A stretch of DNA of 56,636 nt from Candidatus Saccharimonadota bacterium (lineage in GTDB: Bacteria; Patescibacteriota; Saccharimonadia; Saccharimonadales; Saccharimonadaceae). The stretch lies in contig JAEEUB010000004.1 in assembly GCA_016286785.1 (NCBI GenBank), positions 1 through 56,636 on the forward strand, read 5' to 3'. Under the pieces are notes generated by a model that saw only the letters and a program-made list of their open reading frames with translations, had not been told where the DNA came from and ran no database searches. Every line of letters starts with the position of its first letter. Positions within the stretch are counted from its first letter, which is position 1. This document shows, one piece after another, positions 23,966 to 33,060 of the stretch. The position numbers and the translations under genes were made by a program.

Positions 23966-24629
23966 TAGTATTTTTAATTCATCATCAACTGGTTTAGATG
24001 TTACAACTGTGCTGATATGCGCTGGGGTGGCATTGGTTCTTGGGGTCGCGATTTCTTTTACTCATCTTAAAACCTCGCAGACCACCAAGGGATTTCTTAC
24101 TACTCTAGCGGTTTTACCACTACTCGTTATGGCCGTCATGATTATGATAAATGGGAATCTTGGGACTTCGATTGCGATTTTGGGAGCTTTTTCTTTAATT
24201 AGGTTTCGTTCTATTCAGGGACGAGCCAAAGATCTTCTTAGTGTGTTTTTTGCGATGATGGTCGGCTTGGCTCTTGGTATGGGGCATATTCTGTTTGCTG
24301 TGGTTATTAGTATTGTGGCGATTATTGCTATAGTTTTATTTTCTTATACACATTTCTTGGAGCCAAATCAGAATGAGCGAGTTCTTAAAATCGTGATTCC
24401 TGAGGATTTGGATTACGATGATGTTTTTAAAGATATTTTTGAGAAATACACAGTTGAGGCTCGCCTTGTCAAAATGAAAACTGTCAACATGGGTTCGCTA
24501 TATAAGCTAACCTATGATATTAGGTTAAAAAATGGCGCAAAAGAGAAACAACTTCTTGATGACATTCGGGTTAAAAACTCTAATCTAAAGGTTCTTTTAT
24601 CGGAACCATGTTGTGAGGAGGATATTTAA
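23958..24629 (+). CDS. DUF4956 membrane protein
   Basis: 223 residues. Four or more membrane helices fill residues 15-135, including the family motif GAFSLIRFRSIQGRAKDLLSVF-like segment (seen as SLIRFRSIQGRAKDLL). The C-terminal 90 residues form a soluble, ferredoxin-like domain (VLKIVIPEDLDYDDVFKDIF). DUF4956 proteins are found almost always beside VTC-domain proteins, and the pair may make or export a polymer; this is inference from genomic association. Confidence 0.85.
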   Translation: MFSSIFNSSSTGLDVTTVLICAGVALVLGVAISFTHLKTSQTTKGFLTTLAVLPLLVMAVMIMINGNLGTSIAILGAFSLIRFRSIQGRAKDLLSVFFAMMVGLALGMGHILFAVVISIVAIIAIVLFSYTHFLEPNQNERVLKIVIPEDLDYDDVFKDIFEKYTVEARLVKMKTVNMGSLYKLTYDIRLKNGAKEKQLLDDIRVKNSNLKVLLSEPCCEEDI

Positions 24630-24634
24630 GGCGC

Positions 24635-26032
24635 ATGCGAACTAGAAATAAGATTGACTATCGTCTTTTTGTAGTTGCTAGCATCTTGATACTTGTCTTG
24701 ATTTTGGCTGTAGTTTTAAGTGTATCGCAAAATAAAAATCTGGTTGATACAAGTAACGATATATCGTTAGATAATAGTGACGAGGAAATAGATTGGAGTC
24801 GCTATCAAACTTATGAAGTTAGTTTATCTGATTCCCTTACAATTACAAAATCTGGCACTTATTATTTGACTGGTAGTATTAGTGATGGCTTAATTAAGGT
24901 TGATGCGGGAGTTGATGATGTTAGATTACTTCTTGATAATGTCAGCATCCATAATTCTTCTGGGTCAGCTATTGCTTGTTTTTCTGCCAATAATCTTGTG
25001 ATTGAACTAGTTGGCGATAATTATCTTAGCGATGGAACTGTTTTTGATTCAAGTTATGACGAGGATGTTAATGGGGTGATTTATAGTAAAGAAGATTTGA
25101 TTTTTCAAGGGAATGGCTCGTTGAGTCTTGTGGCTAATTACCAGGATGGGATTGTTGGTAAAGATGATGTAAAGTTTAAAGGTGGTCATTATAAAATAGA
25201 GGCTGTTGACGATGGTATTCGCGGAAAGGACTCGGTTTACGTTGTAAGTGGTGATTTCTCTATTAATGTTAAGGGCGATGCCATTACGTCTACTAATAGT
25301 ATTGATAGGGATAAAGGTTTTATTTTAATTTCTGGCGGTGTTTTTGAAATCTCAGCGGGTGACGATGGTATTCGTGCTAATCATGAGCTTAGTATCGATG
25401 GTGGCACCATTAATATTTTGAACTCATATGAAGGACTTGAAGCTCAGGTGATTGCTATAAATGGTGGCAACATTAGTATTTCTAGCAACGATGATGGGGT
25501 AAATGCTGGAAATAAAGCGAGTAACGAGAATACCGATTCTAGTTGCGTTCTTTCAATAAACGGAGGAGAAGTTTATATTAATGCTGGAGGTGATGGTGTG
25601 GATTCGAATGGATATATCTATTTTAATGGTGGATCTACGATAATAGATGGACCTACTAATGATGGTAACGGATCGCTTGATAGTGGACTTGGAATTACGA
25701 TGAACGGTGGCGTTGTGATTGCAGTTGGCTCAAGTGGTATGGCAGAGACACTCGGGAATTCATCTTCGGTTAATAATCTAAGTATGTTTTTCCCACAACA
25801 GCTTGGCGCAAATACTAAAATTGAAATTAAAAATGCTGATAACATCACGATTTTATCTCATATTTCTGCTAAAAAGTTTAATTATTTGGCGGCTGGGTCT
25901 ACTGATTTTACACTTGGAGAGACGTATGCTGTTTATATAAACGAAGAAAAATTCCAGGATTTTATTATTTCTGATGTTACTACTACTGTTGGCAGCGGAA
26001 ATAATATATTTAATCGTGGTTTTCGTAGATAA
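24635..26032 (+). CDS. Cthe_2159-family carbohydrate-binding surface protein
   Basis: 465 residues with an N-terminal membrane anchor (FVVASILILVLILAVVLSVS, about 12-31). The extracytoplasmic part is a right-handed beta-helix recognisable from repeated turns such as GVDDVRLLLDNVSI, DDGIRGKDSVYVVSG, DDGIRANHELSIDGG, DDGVNAGNK and GDGVDSNGYIYFNGG. Clostridium thermocellum Cthe_2159 binds cellulose and acidic sugars with calcium at such turns. A GAGGAGG ribosome site precedes the ATG. Third gene of the trio; it may bind the polymer handled by the other two products. Confidence 0.85.
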   Translation: MRTRNKIDYRLFVVASILILVLILAVVLSVSQNKNLVDTSNDISLDNSDEEIDWSRYQTYEVSLSDSLTITKSGTYYLTGSISDGLIKVDAGVDDVRLLLDNVSIHNSSGSAIACFSANNLVIELVGDNYLSDGTVFDSSYDEDVNGVIYSKEDLIFQGNGSLSLVANYQDGIVGKDDVKFKGGHYKIEAVDDGIRGKDSVYVVSGDFSINVKGDAITSTNSIDRDKGFILISGGVFEISAGDDGIRANHELSIDGGTINILNSYEGLEAQVIAINGGNISISSNDDGVNAGNKASNENTDSSCVLSINGGEVYINAGGDGVDSNGYIYFNGGSTIIDGPTNDGNGSLDSGLGITMNGGVVIAVGSSGMAETLGNSSSVNNLSMFFPQQLGANTKIEIKNADNITILSHISAKKFNYLAAGSTDFTLGETYAVYINEEKFQDFIISDVTTTVGSGNNIFNRGFRR

Positions 26033-26065
26033 AACTTGTGGTATAATTAATCAAAAGGAGGTGCG

Positions 26066-27025
26066 GTGCAATTAATCATAATATTACTTAGTACAGTATC
26101 AATTCTAACTTTTTTGTCTGGGGTGGTGACTTTTTTTGGAGCCAAAAAAGGTGATAAAGCGAGAGCTTTTTGGTTTTTCCTTTCGGCCCTTTTTGCGGCA
26201 ATTTGGACGGCTGCAATTTTGATTTTTTTGACAGCGAATCAGGATAGTCACTTTAATCTTGCTTGGCATGTTAACTGGATTTTTGTGACTGCAATTTTGA
26301 TTGATATTTCGTTTTTAAGCTATGTGATGTGGCATAAGCATAACGGTAAGCTTTTGGTACTTCTTTTTGCTATCGCTGGTGGCGTAATTGCTGGAATTAG
26401 TTTTGCTAAGCCAGAGTTACTTTATTCGGAAATTACCATCTTGCCTTCTGGCAATAAAATAAGTCTCAATGTTGGATTATTTTACATAACATACGTTTTG
26501 TATATTTGTGCTATTGTTTCGGCTATTGTTCTTGCTTTGCTTAAAGAGTGCGTTAAAACTCATTCTAGTCGTAAACAAAAGGGTGATTTGATCATTATGG
26601 TGGCTTTTAGCATCTCTAGCCTTGTGATTGCCTTATCGGAAATTATCCTACCAATTATGGGAAATTGGTCTTTAATATGGCTTGGACCTTTGTCGCTTTC
26701 TGCGACTATTATTTCTTATTATTATTCTATTTTGCGCTATCGGTCCCTCAACCTTGCATCCATGTGGTTAAAGATTTTTTCGTACACCGTGCTTTTATGC
26801 TCTGTTGCTATTATATATATGGTGATTTTTTCGATTATATTTGCCGCTTTGTTCCGTGGTTCCACTCCTTCGTCAGAAGTAATTATTCTAAACTTTATTA
26901 TGATTTTAGTTTTCCTGCTTTTGATGCCGGCCATGAATCAGGCTTACTTAACCATAAGATATTTGATTTCTGGTCATCCAATTAATAATAAACAAAACAG
27001 TAAAAATGGGAAACGAACAAGTTAA
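26066..27025 (+). CDS. Seven-helix sensor-like membrane protein (7TM histidine kinase N-terminal region without kinase)
   Basis: 319 residues with about eight membrane helices. The spacing and residues (ARAFWFFLSALFAAIWTAAI, WHVNWIFVTAILIDISFL, LSATIISYYYSILRYRSLNLASMW) resemble the 7TM N-terminal region of some histidine kinases. The protein ends soon after the last helix, so no histidine kinase or other output domain is present. The start is GTG behind AAGGAGG. The final 20 bp overlap the CAP-domain gene, suggesting co-translation. A TGG-TATAAT box at 26038-26046 would give this pair its own promoter. Confidence 0.6.
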   Translation: MQLIIILLSTVSILTFLSGVVTFFGAKKGDKARAFWFFLSALFAAIWTAAILIFLTANQDSHFNLAWHVNWIFVTAILIDISFLSYVMWHKHNGKLLVLLFAIAGGVIAGISFAKPELLYSEITILPSGNKISLNVGLFYITYVLYICAIVSAIVLALLKECVKTHSSRKQKGDLIIMVAFSISSLVIALSEIILPIMGNWSLIWLGPLSLSATIISYYYSILRYRSLNLASMWLKIFSYTVLLCSVAIIYMVIFSIIFAALFRGSTPSSEVIILNFIMILVFLLLMPAMNQAYLTIRYLISGHPINNKQNSKNGKRTS

Positions 27026-27965
27026 AAACAGTAAAACTACTATTTTACTATCAATTAATGCCGCTGCGATATTAATTGCTGGCATTTTGATTGCTAGTGC
27101 CATATGGTTTGGAAATGGTTTTGAGTTTCGTGCCGTAGACGAACGATCTGATATTGTTCAAGATGAGGTTGGAGAATTAGAACTGCTTGAATCGGTTTCG
27201 AACTCGGAGGTGGACGCCGGCAAGGTGCTTCCGGTTTATAATGAGGATCTTGCTTTATCTGCTGGGCACGAATTCAACAATTCTCCCGTACCTTCTGGAG
27301 AATTATGGAACGAGGATTCGGTTGTGATTTACGCGACGCCAGATACGGATATTTGCGTAAGTGGAAGTTTAACTGATCTTGGGGACATGTATTGGCAGAC
27401 TTCTGACCAAAGTGTAATAGGAGGCTTTTATGATTCTGCAAGAACATGGCTAGGATATGATAGCGAGACGTGTAGATACCCAGTTATAAGAGGATTTGGT
27501 ACGACTACAATTACTGCTGGTACCTATGACGGTTCGCGTAAGGATTCGATAGAAGTAACCGTGGTTGAGCCACCAGTTGAGCAGTGGAAATATGAAGTTT
27601 TAACTTTAGTTAATAAAATTCGTATCAAGAATAATTTAGAGACTTTATCTTGGGGTGATACTTGTGCCAATGCAGCTGATATTCGGGCCGAGGAAACTAA
27701 GACCCTATATAGTCATACCCGTCCAAGTGGCGCTAATTGGTCTACGGTTTGTCCGGTCCCTAATTCCGGTGGCACAAGCGGAGAAAACCTGGCAATTGGG
27801 AATGCCGCCGTATCTCCTGCTACTACCGTTGCGCTTTGGATGGGGTCTGATGCCCATCGAGCAAATATCTTAAATCCAGAATATACAAAGTTAGCGGTTG
27901 GTTTTAAATTCGACATCGATTCGAATTATAAAACTTATTGGTCGCAGTTCTTTAGTACTTACTAA
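27006..27965 (+). CDS. Membrane-anchored CAP-domain (SCP/PR-1-like) protein
   Basis: 319 residues. A membrane helix at about 11-35 anchors it outside the cell. Residues 100-190 form a separate beta domain with four cysteines. The C-terminal CAP domain starts at VEQWKYEVLTLVNKIRIKNN and has the expected elements: YSHTRPSG with the first cavity histidine, GENLAIGN, and a second histidine in SDAHRANILNPEYTKLAVGF. Bacterial CAP proteins are secreted and of mixed or unknown function, and some are linked to sporulation or adhesion. The overlap with the 7TM gene suggests the two act together. Confidence 0.88.
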   Translation: MGNEQVKNSKTTILLSINAAAILIAGILIASAIWFGNGFEFRAVDERSDIVQDEVGELELLESVSNSEVDAGKVLPVYNEDLALSAGHEFNNSPVPSGELWNEDSVVIYATPDTDICVSGSLTDLGDMYWQTSDQSVIGGFYDSARTWLGYDSETCRYPVIRGFGTTTITAGTYDGSRKDSIEVTVVEPPVEQWKYEVLTLVNKIRIKNNLETLSWGDTCANAADIRAEETKTLYSHTRPSGANWSTVCPVPNSGGTSGENLAIGNAAVSPATTVALWMGSDAHRANILNPEYTKLAVGFKFDIDSNYKTYWSQFFSTY

Positions 27966-27967
27966 GA

Positions 27968-29455
27968 TTATTGTTTTGGTCTAGCGGATTTTAATCTTTC
28001 GATAAATATTTTTGCATCTTCAGGCTCTATTAAAGACGTTTGGAAGTTTTGATCGTATGCCGTTGGCATGATGTTTGTTTGGAGTAATTTTCCATTATAA
28101 AAATAGTGTGCCAAAATAAGGCTACGAGTAGTACCTGGCCACCAGTATTGGTCAAAAAATAGATTTCCGAGTCCATAGTATATTGCTCCACCGTTATATA
28201 ATTCGTACGTTTGTGGTTGGTGCGCCGAGGTTCCCACCACAACGTCTGCACCTAAGTCAATCAAATGTCTAAAAAATCCAACCTGATCGCCTGCGGATGA
28301 ATTAGCGTAATCGCAGGTTGTATCTTCGGTTTCTGATGCGTAGGCGCTACATTCATAGTACTGCACATCCACGATTACGAAGTCACCACGATTCTTTGCT
28401 GCGCTTATTTCGGCTACGGCATTTTCTTCGTAGTATTGGTTGGCACCTGGAGTATTACCATGCGTTGCGCCGCCTGTCGATTGGTTGTAGGCTAGAAACG
28501 TGATATTTGTGTTCTTTTCGCTTATTTCTAATGGTTTTGCGGCTTCTTCGGCGGTTTTACCTCCGCCGACTATTTTAATGTTGTTTTCTTGATAGATATC
28601 AATGGTGTTGGTAGCGTCTAAATTGCCGCAGTCTTGATTGTGGTTTCCTGTTAACTCTACTATGTCTAGCCCGATGTCATTTAGCGTAGTTATAAATCTT
28701 GGGTCCGAACATATATTTCCGTCGCTTGCCATTTCAGAAAATGATGATTCGTTCGATGTATGAGTTAGATCAAATGCCGATAAAAAGTCTTTAATATTTG
28801 CCGCAAAGTAAGAAGCATCTTCTATTTGGTTCAGCTTTTTATTCATTCCGCGGGAAAGCGCCGTGACTCCTGTTTGTGCAAAAGTTAATACCGATGATTT
28901 GTCCGGAAAGGACTTATCAAATGATGATTTTACTAATGGCTCTATTTCTTCTTTAAATTTTTCTGACTCAAAAGATATTACTTTAAAGACCGCTCCAGAT
29001 TCGAAATCGTCTAGGTAGTATTTATTATTGAGGGATAGTAATTTTTTGTCGAAATTTAAGTCGTTTATACTGATTATTTCATAATCTTTTATATATGGAT
29101 CCGCAAACAGATTTGATGGATTATCTATATCTAGATTAGTTTTTTCGCTATAAAAATCCGTAACTGGTACATATATTTGATATAGATAATCACCTATTTT
29201 TAAATTTGGTTTCTCGAAATACTCTTTTACTGAAATATGAACATCCTTATCTAGCACTAAATCTTCGGTAAAAATCCCTTTTAGGAGAGATATTTCTTCT
29301 TCGGATAGTTCCTCGTCATAATAGACTACTCCTGGTACGCGAAATAACCCTGTTTTTGTAAAAAACTGGAATCCCAAAAAACAACAGGCGAATACTGCCA
29401 AAAAGATTAAAATTTTTATAAAAAAGTTTTTAAATCGATTTTTTTGTCTTCTCAT
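27968..29455 (-). CDS. CapA-family metallophosphatase-fold protein
   Basis: 495 residues with an N-terminal membrane anchor (about 12-30). From about residue 180 the PGA_cap domain is seen: ELTGNHNQDCG (metal-binding GNHxxD), IKIVGGGKTAEEAAKP, VIVDVQYYE, and ADVVVGTSAHQPQTYELYNGGAIYYGLGNLFFDQ (GxHxH-like block and GLGNLFF). CapA is part of the poly-gamma-glutamate machinery in Bacillus, but no capB/capC is in the window, so here it is more likely a cell-surface phosphoesterase-fold protein of unknown substrate. TGC-TATAAT lies 9 nt before the ATG. It converges on the CAP gene with a 2-bp gap. Confidence 0.85.
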   Translation of the reverse strand: MRRQKNRFKNFFIKILIFLAVFACCFLGFQFFTKTGLFRVPGVVYYDEELSEEEISLLKGIFTEDLVLDKDVHISVKEYFEKPNLKIGDYLYQIYVPVTDFYSEKTNLDIDNPSNLFADPYIKDYEIISINDLNFDKKLLSLNNKYYLDDFESGAVFKVISFESEKFKEEIEPLVKSSFDKSFPDKSSVLTFAQTGVTALSRGMNKKLNQIEDASYFAANIKDFLSAFDLTHTSNESSFSEMASDGNICSDPRFITTLNDIGLDIVELTGNHNQDCGNLDATNTIDIYQENNIKIVGGGKTAEEAAKPLEISEKNTNITFLAYNQSTGGATHGNTPGANQYYEENAVAEISAAKNRGDFVIVDVQYYECSAYASETEDTTCDYANSSAGDQVGFFRHLIDLGADVVVGTSAHQPQTYELYNGGAIYYGLGNLFFDQYWWPGTTRSLILAHYFYNGKLLQTNIMPTAYDQNFQTSLIEPEDAKIFIERLKSARPKQ

Positions 29456-29464
29456 ATTGCCTTA

Positions 29465-29473
29465 ATTATAGCA
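29465..29473 (-). promoter_or_regulatory. Extended -10 promoter of the CapA-like gene
   Basis: TGC-TATAAT, 9 nt before the ATG at 29455. Confidence 0.5.
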
Positions 29474-29494
29474 CAGCGTATCATCTTTACTTTA

Positions 29495-29503
29495 TGATAT
29501 AAT
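29495..29503 (+). promoter_or_regulatory. Extended -10 promoter of the GH97 gene
   Basis: TGA-TATAAT, 6 nt before the ATG at 29510; divergent from the CapA promoter 22 bp away. Confidence 0.55.
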
Positions 29504-29509
29504 AGGCTT

Positions 29510-31459
29510 ATGTTAAGACGCCGCAAGACAAAAAGTTCTCAGATTGAAATAACGTCTCCGGATAAGCGTATAAAATGTAGGTTTACAATCAAAAATGGCA
29601 GAATTGGTTATTCTGTTTATGTAAACGATTCTGTGTTGATAAGAAATTCTAGATTGGCTCTTAATATTTGTGGTGAAGGCGTACTTGGCGATAATTTTTC
29701 TTTAATTCGTGCCCAGCATATTGATCATTCGGAAACAGTTGAGATGCCTTGGGGTGAGGATCGATTCATCGATAACTCTTATCATGAAACTTCGTTTTTT
29801 GTTGCCGAAAATCGTACGCTTGGTCGCATTATGACTATTCGTTTTAGGGTTTTTAATACCGGTGTTGCTTTTAGGTATGAGGTACCCCCTCAGCCAAAAT
29901 TTAGGCAAATTACTATTCAGGATGAGCTAACGGAGTTTGGTTTTAACCCTTCGAGTGTCGCTTTTAAGATTCCAGCATTTATGCCCGATAGATATGAATA
30001 TAATTATGAAAAAGCTAGACTGGGCGATCTGTCCGAGCCGGTGCATACCCCCCTTACGATTAAGACGCCTGACGGTATTTTTGGGTGCATACACGAGGCT
30101 GCTTTATATGATTACGGCTCAATGACGTTGGAGGCTAAAAACGCTACGATGCGATGTGTTATTACTCCGCTGTCCGACAATACGAAAGCCCATGTTGTTT
30201 TGCCTTTTTCTACTCCGTGGCGAGTTGTTATGATAGCGAATTCTGCTATTGATTTAACCAAGAATCGCCTGATTTATGTCTTAAATGAACCCCCAAATCA
30301 AGATTTTTCTTGGGTTAGGACGCTAAAGTTTATTGGTATTTGGTGGGCGATGTATGTAGGTGAGTGGACTTGGGCTCCTGGCGATAAGCACGGTGCTACC
30401 ACGGCCCATGCTAAGGAATATATTGACGAGGCCGTAAAGCTCGGTGTTTCTGGTCTTTTGATTGAGGGTTGGAATGATGGTTGGGAAGGTGATTGGCTTA
30501 AAAATGGAGTTAATAATAAGTTTACAGTTGCTACGCCTGATTTTAATTTGCCGGAAGTTGCGAAATACGCTAGCAAGAGAAATATTGAGTTGGTCGGGCA
30601 TCATGAGACGGTGGGATTTGTGGATAATTACGAAAACCAGCTTGAGGAGGCTTACGATTATTATGCCAAAAATGGTATTCGTTACATAAAGACTGGATAT
30701 GCCGGCAGTAAAATGATTATTAATGGGCGTCCAGAATATCATCATTCTCAACGAGGAGTTAATCATTATCAAAAGACAATCGAGATGGCGGCCGCCCGAC
30801 ATATTTGCCTTGATATTCATGAGCCAATTAAAGGCACTGGAATTGAACGTACTTGGCCAAATCTTTTGACTCGTGAAGGCGCAAGGGGACAGGAATATGA
30901 AGGCGGTTCTTTATCGCCATCGCATGCTTGCTATTTGCCTTATACCCGGTTATTGTCTGGCGGTATGGACTATACTAGTGGAATATTTGATATTGAAAAC
31001 CCCAAAAAACGTATTTTTACTACTATCGCAAGACAACTCGCTTACTTTGTGGTGATTTATTCTGGTATGCAGATGGCGGCAGATCGGCCTTCTATGTATT
31101 CTGGTCGTTATAATGAGTTGTTTAACTTTATCAGGAATGTCCCCATTAATTTTGAAAAAACTGTTCCACTTGCCGGTGAAATTGGTGAATACTATGTTGT
31201 TGCTAGAAAAGATCGCGACAGTGCAGATTGGTATATTGGCGGCGTAACAAACGAAGAAGGTAGAACGATCAGTGTTAAATTGGATTTTTTGGAAGACGAA
31301 AAATATCAAGCAACTATTTATTCTGACGCAAAAAACTCTGATTACAAAAGTAATCCCTTGGTCTATGAGACTAATACTAAAAAGATTAAAAGCGGCGACA
31401 CCCTTAGTATCTATATTGCCCCGGGTGGTGGATTTGCTATTCGCTTACAGCGGTTATAA
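29510..31459 (+). CDS. Glycoside hydrolase family 97 (alpha-glucosidase/alpha-galactosidase type)
   Basis: 649 residues. An N-terminal beta-super-sandwich domain (to about 265) is followed by the TIM barrel and a short C-terminal beta domain. Recognisable blocks are WWAMYVGEWTWAPGDKHGAT, GLLIEGWNDGWEGDW, ELVGHHETVGF, IKTGYAG, LDIHEPIKGTG and LTREGARGQEYEGG. The glutamates in HHET, HEP and REGARGQE are the calcium- or catalysis-linked acids of this family. There is no signal peptide, so it should act in the cytoplasm, unlike the periplasmic Bacteroides enzymes. GH97 is rare outside Bacteroidota, so transfer is possible. The end overlaps the convergent sortase gene by 23 bp. Confidence 0.88.
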   Translation: MLRRRKTKSSQIEITSPDKRIKCRFTIKNGRIGYSVYVNDSVLIRNSRLALNICGEGVLGDNFSLIRAQHIDHSETVEMPWGEDRFIDNSYHETSFFVAENRTLGRIMTIRFRVFNTGVAFRYEVPPQPKFRQITIQDELTEFGFNPSSVAFKIPAFMPDRYEYNYEKARLGDLSEPVHTPLTIKTPDGIFGCIHEAALYDYGSMTLEAKNATMRCVITPLSDNTKAHVVLPFSTPWRVVMIANSAIDLTKNRLIYVLNEPPNQDFSWVRTLKFIGIWWAMYVGEWTWAPGDKHGATTAHAKEYIDEAVKLGVSGLLIEGWNDGWEGDWLKNGVNNKFTVATPDFNLPEVAKYASKRNIELVGHHETVGFVDNYENQLEEAYDYYAKNGIRYIKTGYAGSKMIINGRPEYHHSQRGVNHYQKTIEMAAARHICLDIHEPIKGTGIERTWPNLLTREGARGQEYEGGSLSPSHACYLPYTRLLSGGMDYTSGIFDIENPKKRIFTTIARQLAYFVVIYSGMQMAADRPSMYSGRYNELFNFIRNVPINFEKTVPLAGEIGEYYVVARKDRDSADWYIGGVTNEEGRTISVKLDFLEDEKYQATIYSDAKNSDYKSNPLVYETNTKKIKSGDTLSIYIAPGGGFAIRLQRL

Positions 31460-31928
31460 TTAGTCGATGGGTGGCATCGCCATTTTGAAACAGGGTTCCG
31501 GCGCATGTCATTAGTACTATAGTCTTATTATCTTCTGCGTTTAAGATTTCTCTCATATGAATGGCCGACTTTTCTTTAACTTCGATATTTGTGACCTTGT
31601 AGTTTTGGTGGTCATAGTAAATAGTGTCATTTAATTTAATTTGATTTAGATTATGGAAAACCGTTGTCGAGTGGCCGATTAAAAGTATTTTATTATTTGA
31701 AGTGGAGTAGCTTCCTACTATCTCGTTTGGTGATTCGAGTTTTCCGCCCGTTAGCGTTAGTTTTGTGACATCGGACATTAATCCAATGCTTGGGATATCT
31801 AGTTTGCCATCTATTTCGTATTTGGTAGCTTCGGCTGGCCTTAGCCCAATTGCAACATAGATAATTAGAAAAACAACATATAGACCTATCAAAATAATTT
31901 TAGGGTCTAGACGACGTTTTAACTCCAC
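31437..31928 (-). CDS. Sortase
   Basis: 163 residues with an N-terminal signal-anchor (IILIGLYVVFLIIYVAIGL, about 11-29). The catalytic triad is visible: LLIGHSTT (His), VLMTCAGT (Cys) and ATHRLIITA (Arg). The short length and sequence suggest a class D/E-like sortase. The enzyme cleaves LPxTG-type signals and links surface proteins to the wall or to another acceptor. Its likely client is the 1437-residue protein at 51.4-55.7 kb, whose C-terminus has TPNTG. Start GTG behind AAGGAGGAG. Confidence 0.92.
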   Translation of the reverse strand: MELKRRLDPKIILIGLYVVFLIIYVAIGLRPAEATKYEIDGKLDIPSIGLMSDVTKLTLTGGKLESPNEIVGSYSTSNNKILLIGHSTTVFHNLNQIKLNDTIYYDHQNYKVTNIEVKEKSAIHMREILNAEDNKTIVLMTCAGTLFQNGDATHRLIITAVSE

Positions 31929-31964
31929 ATCTCCTCCTTAAACTAAATTATAGCACAAGCTTTT

Positions 31965-32510
31965 TTAAAGTCCAGGACTAAAATGCTTTAGTTTTTTTTC
32001 GTGTATTTTGTAATTTTTGTCATGAGTTGCTACTTCTGCCCAAAATTCTTTTGAATGATCCATATGGTTAAGGTGAGCAAGTTCGTGCAAAATTACGTAG
32101 TCGCGAAGGACTTCCGGGACTTTCATAAGCCCAATGTTCAGTGATATTGTTTTATTTGATGAACAACTCCCCCATCTCGTATTGGCATGGGACAGGCGAC
32201 ACTTGTCGTAATTGTAGCCATATAACTTTGCGAAGTATTCAAGCCTATAAGGTAAGTATTCTTTGGCTTTTTTGGTAAGAATTTTCTTTTGATAATCCCT
32301 TGCTCGTTGCTCGCTAGGGTCGCGAAGTGGTAGTTTTTCGCGAATCATCTTGCGGTTGGTCTCCAAAAATCTTTTTGCTAGAAAATTAGATGTATATGTT
32401 GGTACGGACATCGATAATCTGCCAGAAGTTGAGATTGAAAATTTAATGTTCCTCGACAAGGGACTTTTTCTAACGATTACTTCCCCAAATTCTTTATCTT
32501 TTACGATCAT
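31965..32510 (-). CDS. YgjP/DUF45-like zinc metallopeptidase
   Basis: 181 residues. The metal site HELAHLNHMDHSKEFW (HExxH plus a downstream His) and the upstream RLSHANTRWGSCSSNKTISL block are diagnostic of the YgjP/SprT-like DUF45 family. Members are compact intracellular metallopeptidases, often near restriction or repair genes, with unknown substrates. It overlaps the P-loop kinase gene by 17 bp and is translated from the same message. Confidence 0.9.
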   Translation of the reverse strand: MIVKDKEFGEVIVRKSPLSRNIKFSISTSGRLSMSVPTYTSNFLAKRFLETNRKMIREKLPLRDPSEQRARDYQKKILTKKAKEYLPYRLEYFAKLYGYNYDKCRLSHANTRWGSCSSNKTISLNIGLMKVPEVLRDYVILHELAHLNHMDHSKEFWAEVATHDKNYKIHEKKLKHFSPGL

Positions 32511-33003
32511 TAATCTTAAAATCTGCTAGACCAGAAAGCACATGCTTGTTTTGAGTTTCGAAGGTGTGTTTTCCGGATAAAATAATTGGATGTTCATTAT
32601 CGCTTGGTGATTCTAGGGATTTTATAGCACGGGAATATTCTTCTTTTGCTTTTGCTACGCTCTTAAATTTGAATTTCATGCGATTACGAATAGTGGAAAC
32701 ATCGGTTTGAATCCAAATAAGAGATGGATCGTAGCCGGCGTTATATAATATTGAACGAATTTCGCTGCGATCGCTTTCGGTATCGAGGCATCCTTCCAGA
32801 ACTAAATTCTGTTTTGTGTGTGCTAGCAATTCTACAATTAGTGTGATTTGCTTGCGAGTTAAATCGTTATCTTCTTTGATGGTTGCTAGGTCAAAAAATG
32901 CGAGTGAGTATCGTTTTGCAAAATTACTGGCAAATGTGGTCTTACCGCTACAAGGCGCACCGAACACTAGTATTGCTCGTGGTTTTATCTTATTACCTTC
33001 CAT
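32494..33003 (-). CDS. P-loop kinase-like ATPase (zeta-toxin-like fold)
   Basis: 169 residues. Walker A is GAPCSGKTTFASNF near the N-terminus, followed by LVLEGCLDTESDRSEIRSIL and WIQTDVSTIRNRMKFK, which fit small nucleotide or substrate kinases of the AAA_33/zeta-toxin group. The substrate is unknown and no antitoxin is adjacent. The frame is open to a TTG at 33042, but that TTG is the -35 box of a promoter (TTGAAA, 17 nt, TACAAT) so ATG 33003 is chosen; it is nearly leaderless. The gene is followed by the DUF45 metallopeptidase. Confidence 0.7.
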   Translation of the reverse strand: MEGNKIKPRAILVFGAPCSGKTTFASNFAKRYSLAFFDLATIKEDNDLTRKQITLIVELLAHTKQNLVLEGCLDTESDRSEIRSILYNAGYDPSLIWIQTDVSTIRNRMKFKFKSVAKAKEEYSRAIKSLESPSDNEHPIILSGKHTFETQNKHVLSGLADFKINDRKR

Positions 33004-33013
33004 AATATTTTCT

Positions 33014-33042
33014 ATTGTATCATAGATAATTTGATATTTCAA
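33014..33042 (-). promoter_or_regulatory. Promoter of the P-loop kinase/DUF45 operon
   Basis: TTGAAA (33037-33042), 17 nt, TACAAT (33014-33019), TGA before the -10; ATG follows at 10 nt. Confidence 0.6.
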
Positions 33043-33060
33043 AAATCCTTAAATAAAAAA

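Noticed and set aside
32494-33003. Zeta-type toxin-antitoxin system
   Set aside because: The fold fits, but the neighbour is a DUF45 metallopeptidase and no antitoxin-like gene is present.
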